A stretch of 64,000 bases of DNA, taken from contig NZ_FOLE01000004.1 of assembly GCF_900112255.1 (NCBI RefSeq), positions 124,001 through 188,000 of the forward strand. The letters are read 5' to 3'. Made by a program: the position numbers and the translations under genes. Below are positions 24,885-34,500 of this stretch, piece after piece. This stretch comes from Flexibacter flexilis DSM 6793 (GTDB lineage: Bacteria; Bacteroidota; Bacteroidia; Cytophagales; Flexibacteraceae). Position 1 is the stretch's first letter, and the number at the start of each line of letters is the position of its first letter. The notes under the pieces are model-generated. The model was not told the DNA's origin, made no database searches, and saw nothing but the letters and a program-made list of their open reading frames with translations.

Positions 24885-26546
24885 TTATCTTAACTGATGC
24901 GCTCCGTGTGCTTTCTTGTTGCTGGTATGACCTAAATTCTGTGCCTTTTCAAACAACTTGGTAGCGGCCAAAAACTCGTCATCAGATTGATTATAAACCG
25001 CATAAAATCCTTCTTCTTTCCAGATATTGCGAGCTATCCACGCTTTCACTTGGTTGCGTAAAAATGCTTCCGAACGTTTAAAATCTTTGGCATCTATCGT
25101 AATATTAGCTTTGGTTGCGGCCTTATTGATGTCTTCAATCATGGCATCTGTTACTTTGAAATTTTGCTGAAACTGCGACAATGTACTAGTATTCAGTTCT
25201 TTTTTATTTTTCAAAGAATAAGAAAGCGCGTATTCTCTAATGATATTTTGGTTATAAAGCTGTACCAAATAATCCGTGTAAACAGTCGTGTCGTTCGGAA
25301 TAAAACAGTCGGGAACAATGCCACCACCGCCATACACCAAACGGCCAGAAGCCGTTTTAAACTTCAGGGTATCAGCTACTTTTACGCTATCTGCAAAAAA
25401 CATTTCGCCCGAACGATAGCGGTTATCCATGTCCATAAAGTAGGCTTCTTTGCTGCCTTTCTCGTAAGGTTTTTGGATACAACGACCACTCGGAATATAG
25501 TAGCGGGCAATGGTCAGGCGCAACTCCGAACCATCTTGCAAGTCGATGGGAGCTTGTACAAGCCCTTTCCCGAAAGTGCGGCGACCCACCACTAAGGCGC
25601 GGTCTTGGTCTTGCAACGCCCCCGACACGATTTCGGAAGCCGAAGCCGAACCCTCATTCACCAACACAATCAGCGAACCGTGTTCAAATTCGCCACGCAC
25701 ACCGCCTTCGTAGCGCATATCGTTTTGTGGATTTTTGCCTTTGGTATAAACAATCAATTTCGTACCCGACAAAAACTCATCAGCCATCTTGATAGCCGCC
25801 CCCATGTAGCCACCTGCGTTGTCGCGCAAATCCAACATGAGTTGTTTCATGCCACTGGTTTTGAGTTTTACGAGTGCGTCGTGTACTTCTTGGTCGGTGC
25901 TAAGTGTAAAACGGCTCACTTTGATATAACCCGTTTGGGCATCTATCATATACGAAACTTCAACGGAATTGCTGGGAATTTTATCACGTACCAACTTGAA
26001 TGATAGCATTTTATTGCGCGAAGGTCGCCATATCTTGATGCCTACCACCGTGCCTTTTATGCCGCGTAGGCGTTGGCGAACACCATTCGTGTTAATGCCA
26101 ACGCCTGCCACGTTTTCTTTATTAATTTCAATAATTCTATCGCCAGCCTCTATGCCTGCTTGTTCGGAAGGACCTCCCGCCAAGGGCATTACCACACAAA
26201 TCGAATCGCGCACAATGTCAAATTCTACGCCAATGCCTTCAAAATTGTTTTCGAGTTGAATTTTACTTTCTTCCATGTCCGAAACGGGCACGTACATCGA
26301 ATGCGGGTCCAAATCGTCGAGCAGTGAAACAATGGCATGATCTGTAAGCGTATCCGTATTGACTACATCCACGTAATCGCGTTGAATATAGCCCAACACT
26401 TCCCTGAATTTGATGGAGTTGGAGGCAATATTGTCGGCGGTATTACGCCCTCCAAACATGGCTGCACTCACCAAGCCGCCCGCTAATGCAGACACTGCCA
26501 ATAATCCCAACTGTTTTACCCACCTACGCTTCTGATTCGTTGCCAT
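24885..26546 (-). CDS. ctpA: S41-family C-terminal processing protease
   Basis: This 553-residue protease has an N-terminal membrane or signal segment (LGLLAVSALAGGLVSAAMFG), a PDZ domain at about residues 100-180 (NFEGIGVEFD, PSEQAGIEAGDRIIEIN), and the S41 catalytic core. The catalytic serine is Ser302 in NEGSASASEIVSGAL and the lysine is Lys327 in RRTFGKGLVQ, 25 residues apart as in E. coli Prc. Such tail-specific proteases trim or degrade envelope proteins in the periplasm. The C-terminal extension of about 150 residues (from ALSYSLKNKK onward) is usual for Bacteroidota members. Confidence 0.92.
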   Translation of the reverse strand: MATNQKRRWVKQLGLLAVSALAGGLVSAAMFGGRNTADNIASNSIKFREVLGYIQRDYVDVVNTDTLTDHAIVSLLDDLDPHSMYVPVSDMEESKIQLENNFEGIGVEFDIVRDSICVVMPLAGGPSEQAGIEAGDRIIEINKENVAGVGINTNGVRQRLRGIKGTVVGIKIWRPSRNKMLSFKLVRDKIPSNSVEVSYMIDAQTGYIKVSRFTLSTDQEVHDALVKLKTSGMKQLMLDLRDNAGGYMGAAIKMADEFLSGTKLIVYTKGKNPQNDMRYEGGVRGEFEHGSLIVLVNEGSASASEIVSGALQDQDRALVVGRRTFGKGLVQAPIDLQDGSELRLTIARYYIPSGRCIQKPYEKGSKEAYFMDMDNRYRSGEMFFADSVKVADTLKFKTASGRLVYGGGGIVPDCFIPNDTTVYTDYLVQLYNQNIIREYALSYSLKNKKELNTSTLSQFQQNFKVTDAMIEDINKAATKANITIDAKDFKRSEAFLRNQVKAWIARNIWKEEGFYAVYNQSDDEFLAATKLFEKAQNLGHTSNKKAHGAHQLR

Positions 26547-26633
26547 GTTTCCGACTATTTGAATTTAAGATATTTAATCTTGTAACAAGGCGTAAATTTC
26601 AAATAAAATTACAAATAATACAAAGAATATTTC

Positions 26634-27266
26634 TTATTTGTTTGTAACATTACTCATTTGACGTGCTTTAAACTCATTTATTCGCTCCAAAGCCCGATAC
26701 GCCACAGCTTCTCTATATTTTTTTTCCGAAAGAGTGTTCCAAATGTCGCGGTCTTCGGGTTGCGAAAACATGATATTGTCGCGACGCACGACCCACACAT
26801 TAAAACAAACCGATTCTGGATACAAACGCGCCGCTTCTGCTGCCGCCTGCGAATACGTGTCGGCTTTCACGCTACCAATGTGTAAGTGTTGTTTACCTCT
26901 TTTTTTCAAATAAAAAACCTCATACACAGTGCTTTGAGCGTTTTGTTGGTAGCCCTGCCCCAACGTATCCAGCACATTTACATTGCCGTCGGTGTAGGCC
27001 GAAACCCAAACCGATTGCGTACAAATCACAAATATTCCCGTACAAGTATTGCCTCTGCGTGTGTATTGTTCTTTTCCAAACAAAAAAGCCATATCCGCAT
27101 TGGGCGCGTGCACGATGCCAACGTGTTGGTAAGGCTTGTCTTCTTTTACTTGCTCAAAAACCTCAAACGTTGGGAATTGGTCAAGTGGCTGTTTGGCGGC
27201 GGGTTCGCTTTCATAGTCAGGCACTTGCAAACGATTGATGCGAGGGTCTAAAGATGCTGTTTTCAT
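26634..27266 (-). CDS. Tandem PaaB-like domain protein
   Basis: The 210-residue protein appears to contain two PaaB-type domains. The first is FEVFEQVKEDKPYQHVGIVH followed by NADMAFLFGKEQYTRRGNTC, and the second begins YEVFYLKKRGKQHLHIGSVK with TYSQAAAEAARLYPE. PaaB is a small subunit of the phenylacetyl-CoA epoxidase PaaABCDE. No other paa gene is present, and the fused double domain suggests a role outside that complex or a subunit serving genes elsewhere. It is on the same strand as ctpA, 88 bases upstream of it. Confidence 0.72.
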   Translation of the reverse strand: MKTASLDPRINRLQVPDYESEPAAKQPLDQFPTFEVFEQVKEDKPYQHVGIVHAPNADMAFLFGKEQYTRRGNTCTGIFVICTQSVWVSAYTDGNVNVLDTLGQGYQQNAQSTVYEVFYLKKRGKQHLHIGSVKADTYSQAAAEAARLYPESVCFNVWVVRRDNIMFSQPEDRDIWNTLSEKKYREAVAYRALERINEFKARQMSNVTNK

Positions 27267-27341
27267 GGTATAATTTGGTATAATAAAAAGAAATTGGATG
27301 TATATAAAATTGTTTTACTTTGGCAGCAAAACTAAGCAATA

Positions 27342-27791
27342 TTACGGATTTTGGGCAAAAAGTAACGAGTCGGTGGCCGCAGGAATTTGCCCCACAAAAT
27401 CGCCCGAACTTTTGCGGCACTGCTGAATATGGCGGCGCGTCCGCACCGACCAAAACAGCCCACAACGAAATGTAATCGCGGTTTTTGCCCACAAATTATG
27501 AAAAAATACGCCTAACGGATTGCGGTGTTTGGTGGGGTCAGAAATCACGGGAACGTATTCAAAACCTCTTGCTTGGGTGTAATCAGAAGCGCATTTGTTG
27601 CCGTAGAGCACTTTGCGCGGCTTATACACAAACACCTGATACATACGTCTTAATTTTTCGGGATGAACGGTTGGGCGTGCGCTTGTCGCTGTGGTGCGTG
27701 CGTAAGGCAGTTCCGTTCGTTGTGCTTGCACTTGGTGCGCGTGCAGGCAAATATTAATCAATAGCAGAAAAAACAAATACTTCGTTTTCAA
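27342..27791 (-). CDS. Conserved secreted protein of unknown function
   Basis: The 149-residue protein starts with a signal peptide (MKTKYLFFLLLINICLHAHQ, cleavage near VQAQ). The middle segment RKVLYGNKCASDYTQARGFE and the following FFHNLWAKTAITFRCGLFWS, with HIQQCRKSSGDF, look like a conserved domain I have seen in uncharacterised Bacteroidota proteins. Three cysteines are present in the mature part. No function is proposed. It is upstream of the PaaB-like gene on the same strand. Confidence 0.62.
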   Translation of the reverse strand: MKTKYLFFLLLINICLHAHQVQAQRTELPYARTTATSARPTVHPEKLRRMYQVFVYKPRKVLYGNKCASDYTQARGFEYVPVISDPTKHRNPLGVFFHNLWAKTAITFRCGLFWSVRTRRHIQQCRKSSGDFVGQIPAATDSLLFAQNP

Positions 27792-27961
27792 TTTCTTTGA
27801 TGTGGGATTAAAAATTTAAGGTGTAATAATGTGGTGCGGCAATTTACACAAACATCACTATCTTGTTTATAAAATCATCTTAAAAACACAGATATTGCCA
27901 TGATAACGTCCGCGCAAGTCAGACATTTTATTCTTCCAAAAATAATTACACAAAAGCCAAT

Positions 27962-28351
27962 ATGTTTTTATCCAAAAAGCATCTATTGTTCCTTGCATTA
28001 TTTGGGGCTGCGGCGGCTCTGTATTGGCTTTTTGACCCAGCCACAAAAAGTTGGTTTCCAAAGTGTCCACTATACCAGCTAACACACTGGAAATGTATGC
28101 TTTGTGGTACACAACGCGCCACGCACGAACTTTTGCACGGACATATTTCGGCTTCTTTCGCCCAAAACCAATGGCTTTGGATTACTGCGCCATACTGGGC
28201 GGGACTAATAGGCATGCCGCTACTGCCTGTCTCTTGGCAAAATACAAACATCGCGACACGCCTACGCCGTTGGGCAACACATCCGTACACCAGTTGGGGC
28301 GTTGGAATATTGACCGTAATATTTATGTTGTGGAGAAATTTAGCTTTATAA
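27962..28351 (+). CDS. DUF2752 membrane protein
   Basis: The 129-residue protein has three hydrophobic segments and the DUF2752 signature FPKCPLYQLTHWKCMLCGTQ, where the Cys-Pro and Cys-x-x-Cys-Gly-x-Gln-Arg pattern is typical, followed by RATHELLHGHISASFAQN. Members are small membrane proteins of unknown function. Its last six bases overlap the 3' end of the convergent DinB gene. Confidence 0.82.
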   Translation: MFLSKKHLLFLALFGAAAALYWLFDPATKSWFPKCPLYQLTHWKCMLCGTQRATHELLHGHISASFAQNQWLWITAPYWAGLIGMPLLPVSWQNTNIATRLRRWATHPYTSWGVGILTVIFMLWRNLAL

Positions 28352-28870
28352 ATACCGCTCTTTCAGTACGTTAATATGGTGTATGCCATGCCCCAGCATA
28401 AACCACGCAATGCCGCGAGGCGTTACGGAATTGCCGCGAACTGAGCCTTTGAAATCCAACATTTCGTCGGTCAGGTACGAGAGCAACGCAATACTTGACT
28501 TACGCAAATACCCAAATTCTTCTATCATTTCGGCCAACGTGCGTGCGTCGGTGCGGTCGTGGGCGGCATAATGGTTTTCGTCGAAGGGCTGAAGCTCTGT
28601 TGCATCGAAGCGCGAAAAACGCCAAATCCGATACGCAAACATACGTTCACAGTCCGCAATATGGCCAATGAGTTGTTTTACTGTCCATTTTTCGGGTGCG
28701 TAACGGTAATTTTCTTTTTCGGCAGGAATGCTTTTGAGCAATGTTTCTATCTCTTGCCAATTTTTTTCTAACGCCAAAATCAAGTCTGTTTCGTTCTGAC
28801 TCAAATCCAAATACTTATGATAATAAGTAGGCGTATCGGCGTAATTGGGGCGTGCAATCGGTTGTTTCAT
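28346..28870 (-). CDS. DinB-family protein
   Basis: The 174-residue protein fits the DinB four-helix fold: YAPEKWTVKQLIGHIADCER contains the first metal-ligand histidine, and GIAWFMLGHGIHHINVLKER near the end holds the other histidines. DinB-like proteins include metal-dependent thiol transferases and proteins of unknown role. The substrate here is unknown. It is convergent with the DUF2752 gene and divergent from the hemerythrin gene. Confidence 0.83.
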   Translation of the reverse strand: MKQPIARPNYADTPTYYHKYLDLSQNETDLILALEKNWQEIETLLKSIPAEKENYRYAPEKWTVKQLIGHIADCERMFAYRIWRFSRFDATELQPFDENHYAAHDRTDARTLAEMIEEFGYLRKSSIALLSYLTDEMLDFKGSVRGNSVTPRGIAWFMLGHGIHHINVLKERYL

Positions 28871-28966
28871 TTTTTTCAGATAAAATTAATACAAAACTTC
28901 AATGGCCAGCAAGCTAAGAAAAACAGCGCAAGAATAAGCGAGATTTTTATTTGTGTAGAAATATAC

Positions 28967-28998
28967 TTGTATAGCTTTCGGGAGTTTTCGTATTTTTG
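28967..28998 (+). promoter_or_regulatory. Promoter of the hemerythrin-ruvX pair
   Basis: TTG at 28967-28969 and TATTTTTG at 28991-28998 are separated by 21 bases, close to the Bacteroidota -33 TTTG / -7 TAnnTTTG consensus. The box is 34 bases before the ATG at 29033. Confidence 0.55.
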
Positions 28999-29032
28999 TA
29001 AAACTTGTGTAGGTAAACGCTATTTTGTTGAT

Positions 29033-29776
29033 ATGGAAAAAGCACGTAAGACCATTGCCCAATTAGTACGCGATAATTATATAGTGGCTTCAGTTCTGCA
29101 TTTTTTCGGGATTCATTTCTACGAACACACCGACAAAACGCTGGAACAAGTCTGTAACGAACACGCCGTAAGTGCCGACATCGTCAAAAATCGGTTGGAG
29201 ACGGCGGGCGAGTTGCCGCTAAGCCAACTTTCGTTGATAGACTATCCCGTAGAACTGGTGATTGGGTATTTGCGCCACGCGCACCATATTTTTATTAAAG
29301 AAAAGTTGCCTTACATGGCGCACATTATCAAGCACATACGCCCCAATTCGTTTTCTGACCCACAAATTGCGCTCGACTTGCAAAGCGTTTTCCCGATTTT
29401 TACGGAAGACTTCATCAGGCACATTTACGAGGAAGAAGACCATTTGTTTAGCTATATTCTCAAACTTTCGGAAGCCAAGCGCAACCTCAAACCCACGCAA
29501 TTGTATTTTACGATGGAGAAAAACTCTATCCAAAAATTCAGCATGGAACATGAAGGCTACGACGACGAAATGGCAGGCATTCGCGCCATGACCGACGACT
29601 ATTATTTGCCGCCAACCGCCGACCTGCACCAACGCGTTGTATATTCCGAACTCATTGGTTTTGAGAAAAGTTTGCAGATTCACGCCAGCATCGAAAACCG
29701 CATTTTATTCCCCAAAGCCTTGCAATTGGAGCAAGAAATAAAAAGTTTGATGCAAACCAAAATCAAACTTAACTAA
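29033..29776 (+). CDS. Iron-sulfur cluster repair-type hemerythrin protein (RIC/ScdA-like)
   Basis: The 247-residue protein has an N-terminal ScdA_N/DUF542-like part (ASVLHFFGIHFYEHTDKTLE, QVCNEH) and a hemerythrin-like helical domain with likely iron ligands in LRHAHHIFIKEKLPYMAHII, IYEEEDHLF, FSMEHEGYDDEM and QIHASIENRILFPKA. RIC/YtfE/ScdA proteins are di-iron proteins that protect or repair iron-sulfur centres under nitrosative and oxidative stress. The usual Cys in the N-terminal Cys-Cys motif is not seen at the canonical place. The 72 residues upstream in the frame (from 28817) are rejected because they overlap the promoter. ruvX follows five bases after the stop. Confidence 0.8.
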   Translation: MEKARKTIAQLVRDNYIVASVLHFFGIHFYEHTDKTLEQVCNEHAVSADIVKNRLETAGELPLSQLSLIDYPVELVIGYLRHAHHIFIKEKLPYMAHIIKHIRPNSFSDPQIALDLQSVFPIFTEDFIRHIYEEEDHLFSYILKLSEAKRNLKPTQLYFTMEKNSIQKFSMEHEGYDDEMAGIRAMTDDYYLPPTADLHQRVVYSELIGFEKSLQIHASIENRILFPKALQLEQEIKSLMQTKIKLN

Positions 29777-29781
29777 TTGAT

Positions 29782-30246
29782 ATGAAAAGAATTATAGCCG
29801 TAGATTACGGCACAAAACGCGTCGGGCTGGCCGTTACTGACCCTCTGCAAATCATCGCAGGGCCGCTGGACACGGTGCACGCCAAAGACGTAATTGAGTA
29901 CCTGAAAAAATATTGCGCCCAAAACCCAACAGAATCTTTTGTGGTCGGGATGCCCGTTCGTTTGGACAACACCGCCACCAATAACACTTCACACGTGCGC
30001 GGATTTGTGCGCATTTTGCAACGCACGTTCCCCGATATTCCTGTTTTTACGACCGACGAACGTTTTACTTCGGTCATCGCCTCGCAAGCCATGCTTGATG
30101 GCGGTTTGGGAAAAAAAGCCCGCGCCAACAAAGCCACCGTGGACATGGTCAGTGCCGTGATTATCCTGCAATCGTTCATGCAACAACGCAGCCTTTTTGC
30201 CAAATATCAGCAGCAAGACGAAAACACCGAAACTAACACGCTGTAA
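29782..30246 (+). CDS. ruvX: Holliday junction resolvase-like nuclease
   Basis: The 154-residue RuvX/YqgF protein begins MKRIIAVDYGTKRVGLAVTD with the RNase H-like first Asp (Asp8). It continues with FVVGMPVRLDNTATNN, VFTTDERFTSVIA and KATVDMVSAVIILQSF, which hold the other acidic residues. RuvX homologues resolve Holliday junctions or process pre-16S rRNA ends. The gene follows the hemerythrin gene by five bases and shares its promoter. Confidence 0.9.
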   Translation: MKRIIAVDYGTKRVGLAVTDPLQIIAGPLDTVHAKDVIEYLKKYCAQNPTESFVVGMPVRLDNTATNNTSHVRGFVRILQRTFPDIPVFTTDERFTSVIASQAMLDGGLGKKARANKATVDMVSAVIILQSFMQQRSLFAKYQQQDENTETNTL

Positions 30247-30348
30247 CCGAAGGGTTTTTAATATTTTCCGTATCAGGGCATCACGTTTTTCCGAAAAATT
30301 AGATTAGTTTGCAAGAAATTTACCCCGTATAATACACCTGATACATCA

Positions 30349-31122
30349 ATGGAATTTATTACCGTAAACCCACAGGCCAAACCAGCCGTTGCGCTCGTGA
30401 GCCTGAACCGACCGAAAGAGTTAAACGCCCTTAATTTGCAATTAATGAGCGAGTTAAGAGACGCAATCCAAGCCCTTGACGCAAACCCAGAAGTTCGTGC
30501 CATTGTCATTACTGGCAATGAAAAAGCCTTTGCCGCAGGCGCAGACATTAAGCAAATGGCGGGGAAAAATACAATTGATATGTTGTTGGCCGACCAATTC
30601 GCGACATGGGAAGCCATTCGTCGTTGCAAAAAACCGTTGATTGCTGCCGTGTCGGGCTTTGCGCTGGGTGGCGGCTGCGAACTGGCCATGACTTGCGATA
30701 TGATTGTAGCCTCCGAAACGGCGCAATTCGGGCAACCCGAAATCAAAATTGGCGTAATCCCTGGCGCAGGCGGTACGCAACGCCTCACACGCGCCATCGG
30801 CAAGGCCAAAGCCATGGAATTGGTACTTACTGGTCGTTTTATTTCGGCAGCCGAAGCCGACCGTTTGGGTTTGGTTACGCGCGTTGTTCCTGTGGAATTA
30901 TGCTTGTCCGAAGCCTTGAGTTTGGCCGCCAAAGTGGCCGAAATGTCGCCGCTGGCCGTGCGATTGGCCAAAGAAGCCGTCAATCAGACCTACGAAAATC
31001 ACCTGAACGACGGCCTACATTTTGAACGCAAAAATTTTTATATGCTTTTCGCCTCCGACGACCAAAAAGAAGGAATGGCGGCATTTATCGAAAAGCGGAA
31101 ACCGCAATTTACTGGCCGTTAG
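30349..31122 (+). CDS. Enoyl-CoA hydratase/isomerase
   Basis: The 257-residue crotonase-fold enzyme has AFAAGADIKQMAGK as the oxyanion-hole region, AAVSGFALGGGCELAMTCDM with the first catalytic Glu, and FGQPEIKIGVIPGAGGTQRL with the second. It hydrates 2-enoyl-CoA esters in fatty acid beta-oxidation or related pathways. Length and motifs fit short-chain enoyl-CoA hydratases. It stands in the same direction as ruvX and DUF486, with a terminator hairpin between it and the latter. Confidence 0.9.
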   Translation: MEFITVNPQAKPAVALVSLNRPKELNALNLQLMSELRDAIQALDANPEVRAIVITGNEKAFAAGADIKQMAGKNTIDMLLADQFATWEAIRRCKKPLIAAVSGFALGGGCELAMTCDMIVASETAQFGQPEIKIGVIPGAGGTQRLTRAIGKAKAMELVLTGRFISAAEADRLGLVTRVVPVELCLSEALSLAAKVAEMSPLAVRLAKEAVNQTYENHLNDGLHFERKNFYMLFASDDQKEGMAAFIEKRKPQFTGR

Positions 31123-31130
31123 GCTATTAA

Positions 31131-31166
31131 GGGGCAAGTTGCGCAAACAATTTGCCCCATTTTTTT
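31131..31166 (+). terminator. Terminator after enoyl-CoA hydratase gene
   Basis: GGGGCAA at 31131-31137 pairs with TTGCCCC at 31152-31158, followed by ATTTTTTTT. It begins eight bases after the stop. Confidence 0.82.
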
Positions 31167-31186
31167 TGACTTACTTAAAAGAAACT

Positions 31187-31561
31187 ATGACAAAAGGATT
31201 TTTGACGGTAGCCCTATTGCTACTTTCTAATGTGTTTATGACGTTGGCTTGGTACGGCCATTTGGAACTCAAAAAAATAACGTGGCTACAAGGCTTGGGG
31301 CTGGCAGGCGTCATCTTGATGAGTTGGGGATTGGCATTTTTTGAATATATTTTCCAAGTGCCCGCCAATAGGTTGGGTTTTAAGGACAATGGCGGGCCAT
31401 TTTCGCTGTTCCAACTCAAAATCATTCAGGAAGCCATTTCGCTGATTGTGTTCATGTTTTTTGCCGTGTACGTGTTCAAAAGCGATAAATTGGCTTGGAA
31501 TTATCTGGTTGGGTTCGGGTTCATTGTGCTGGCCGTGTTTTTCATTTTCAAGAAAAACTAA
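31187..31561 (+). CDS. DUF486 (DMT superfamily) membrane protein
   Basis: The 124-residue protein starts MTKGFLTVALLLLSNVFMTL and has four hydrophobic segments. The LAWYGHLE motif, SWGLAFFEYIFQVPANRLGF and FSLFQLKIIQEAISL are typical of DUF486, a short member of the drug/metabolite transporter superfamily. Function is unknown. A longer frame from 31022 overlaps the enoyl-CoA hydratase gene and its terminator, so the ATG at 31187 is preferred. The stop overlaps by four bases the convergent end of the giant surface protein gene. Confidence 0.85.
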   Translation: MTKGFLTVALLLLSNVFMTLAWYGHLELKKITWLQGLGLAGVILMSWGLAFFEYIFQVPANRLGFKDNGGPFSLFQLKIIQEAISLIVFMFFAVYVFKSDKLAWNYLVGFGFIVLAVFFIFKKN

Positions 31562-34500
31562 TCAGCTATTAATTTCTGAACACTTACCCCTTCGCGGCTT
31601 TGGATTTTAAGGAAATAAACGCCTTGCGCGATGTGGTGGCTGCTGTGGTTTTGGTTAATATCGGTAGCCGATACCACACGTCCCAACTCATCTACAATCG
31701 TCAATTTCACTTCGTGCAGATTTTCCAAATCCAGTGTAAACGTGCCTTGTGTGGCTGGGTTCGGGTAAACTTTCACCAAATGATTGATGCGCGAAGCCAC
31801 GCCAATCACTTCCACCAACACACCCGACGAGGGACGCGTACAACCTGCCGCCGAAACATATACCGAGTAAACACCCGTCACCGTGGCCGTATAGCTGGAT
31901 TGCGTTGCGTTCGGAATCAGGTCACCATCTTTGTACCATTGATAAAAAGTATTTGGCGCAGCAGGCACAGAAAGCGTAGTGCCGACAACGGTAACCGTTG
32001 TATCTGGGTGCGGCGCAATGACTTGCACGGGGTCAGAAACCACCGACGTACAACCCGCCGCCACGCCTTGCAGCATATAAGTACCATCTTCCAACGAGTC
32101 CAAATAATTCATGTTTTCGTTCGGAACGATATTGCCATTAAACCACCAAATAAAGCTGTCGTAGCCTGTCGGCATAATAAACAAAACTGGGTCGCAAGGG
32201 CTACCTTCTATGCTAAAGATTGGCTTGGCAGGCATAGGTGTAACCGACACCACAACCGCCACTGATACTGCCGAAGTACAGCCGCCTGAAATGGCTTGTA
32301 CCGTATAGCTGCCTGCTGCCGTTACTGTAATGCTGTTGCCCGTAACACCATTGTTCCACAAATACGAAGTATTCGCCACAGGATTTTGAACCGAAAGAAC
32401 CGTAGAGCCGCCCGCACAGAAGGACGTGTTGCCGCTCGCCGTTGGCATGGTTGGCAATGGTGTAACCGAAACCACAACAGCCGCCGATATTGCCGAAGTA
32501 CAGCCGCCTGAAATGGCTTGTACTGTGTAGCTGCCTGCATTGGTTACCGTAATACTGTTACTTGTCGTGCCATTGTTCCACAAATACGAAGTATTCGCCA
32601 CTGGGTTTTGAACAGAAAGAACCGTAGAACCACCCGCACAGAAAGACGTGTTGCCGCTCGCCGTTGGCATGGTTGGCACAGGCGTAACAGAAACTACCAC
32701 CGCCGCCGATACTGCCGAAGTACAGCCATTTGAGATGGCTTGTACCGTATAGCTGCCTGCTGCCGTTACTGTAATGGTGTTGCCCGTAACGCCATTATTC
32801 CACAAATACGAAGTATTGGCCACTGGGTTTTGAACAGAAAGAACCGTAGAACCACCCGCACAGAAGGACGTGTTGCCGCTCGCCGTTGGCATGGTTGGCA
32901 ATGGCGTAACCGAAACTACTACCGCCGCAGAAACCGCCGAAGTACAGCCGCCTGAAATGGCTTGTACTGTGTAGCTGCCAGCATTGGTTACCGTAACGCT
33001 ATTGCCTGTAACGCCATTGTTCCACAAATAAGAAGTATTCGCCACTGGGTTTTGAACCGAAAGAACCGTAGAACCACCCGCACAGAAGGACGTGTTGCCG
33101 CTTGCCGTTGGCATGGTTGGCAATGGTGTAACCGAAACCACAACCGCAGACGATACTGCCGAAGTACAGCCGCCTGAAATGGCTTGTACTGTGTAGCTAC
33201 CTGCATTGGTTACCGTAATGCTGTTGCCTGTCGTGCCATTACTCCACAAATACGAAGTATTGGCTACTGGATTTTGAACTGAAAGAACCGTAGAGCCGCC
33301 CGCACAGAAGGACGTGTTGCCGCTTGCCGTTGGCGTGGCTAAAGCGCAAGCAGGATTATAATACAAAGGCATCATGTTGCCGAACGCATAAGGCGCAGTA
33401 CCTACCGCCACGTTGGTAATCGTGGTATTGGTGGCCGTGCTTAGCACTTGCACTGCACTGGTATTCATGTCGGCACAAGCCACTAACACTTTAGCTCCGT
33501 TCGGGGTAATAGAAACACCTTGCGGAAGTACGCCCGTGCTCACTGTACTAACAACGGTATTAGTATTGGCATTAATTACAGAAAGCGTATTGTCGGTTGA
33601 ATTGGTTACATAAACTGAATTTCCGTCTCTGGACACGGCCACAAATTGCGGATTAACACCCACCGAAATATTAGTAATGAGGCTATTGTTAGAAGTATTA
33701 AATACAGAAACCGTATTACTGAACACGTTCGCAACATAAAGTCTCGTACCTGTCGGGTTCACGGCCATACCGTAAGGACGTGTTCCACTCGACGCAAACG
33801 TAGCCGCGACAGTGTTGGTTGCCGTATTTATCACCGAAATAATATCGTTAAAAATGTGAGATACATATACTTTGCTACCGTCCGCACTCACCGCAATACC
33901 ATTCGGATTGGCTGTTACGGAAATAGTAGCCGTTACTGTATTGGTAGTTGCATTTATCACCGAAATAGTACCACTTGAGTAATTAACCACATATACTTTA
34001 TTGCCGTCTGGTGATACCACCACATTTTGTGGCGTGCTGCCGACCGTAACCGTCGCCATCACAGTATTGGTACTGGTATTTATCACCGAAAGCGAATTGG
34101 AATTTTGGTTGCTAATATAAGCCCTTGTACCTGCTGGATTGACAGCAACGCCAAGCGGCGTAGAACCGACCGAAATAGTCGCTGTAACCGCGTTCGTACT
34201 GGTATTAATCACCGAAACCGTATTAGCAAATCCGTTTGGAACATACGCATAAACTGCGTTCGGATTGGCACTTACCGTAAGGCTATACGATTGCGTACCT
34301 GAGCAATTGCCTGCGGTAGCTTTTACAGTAAAATTGTACGTTCCGACTACCGTAGGCGTACCCGAAAGCACACCCGCGCTGCTCAACGTAAGACCCGCAG
34401 GCAATGCCCCCGCCGACACACTAAACGTAGGCGCAGTAAGGCCTGTTTGGGTAACGGTTTGGCTGTATGCTACGCCTTCAGTAGCACTGCTAAGGCTGGC

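Noticed and set aside
28817-29032. Longer N-terminus for the hemerythrin protein
   Set aside because: It would overlap a promoter with -33 and -7 boxes (28967-28998) and the divergent DinB gene, and the residues look random.
32296-33206. A set of similar open frames of about 71 codons on the plus strand with 222-base spacing
   Set aside because: They are antisense shadows of the five 222-bp repeats in the giant surface protein gene; their composition is that of the reverse strand and no gene family fits.
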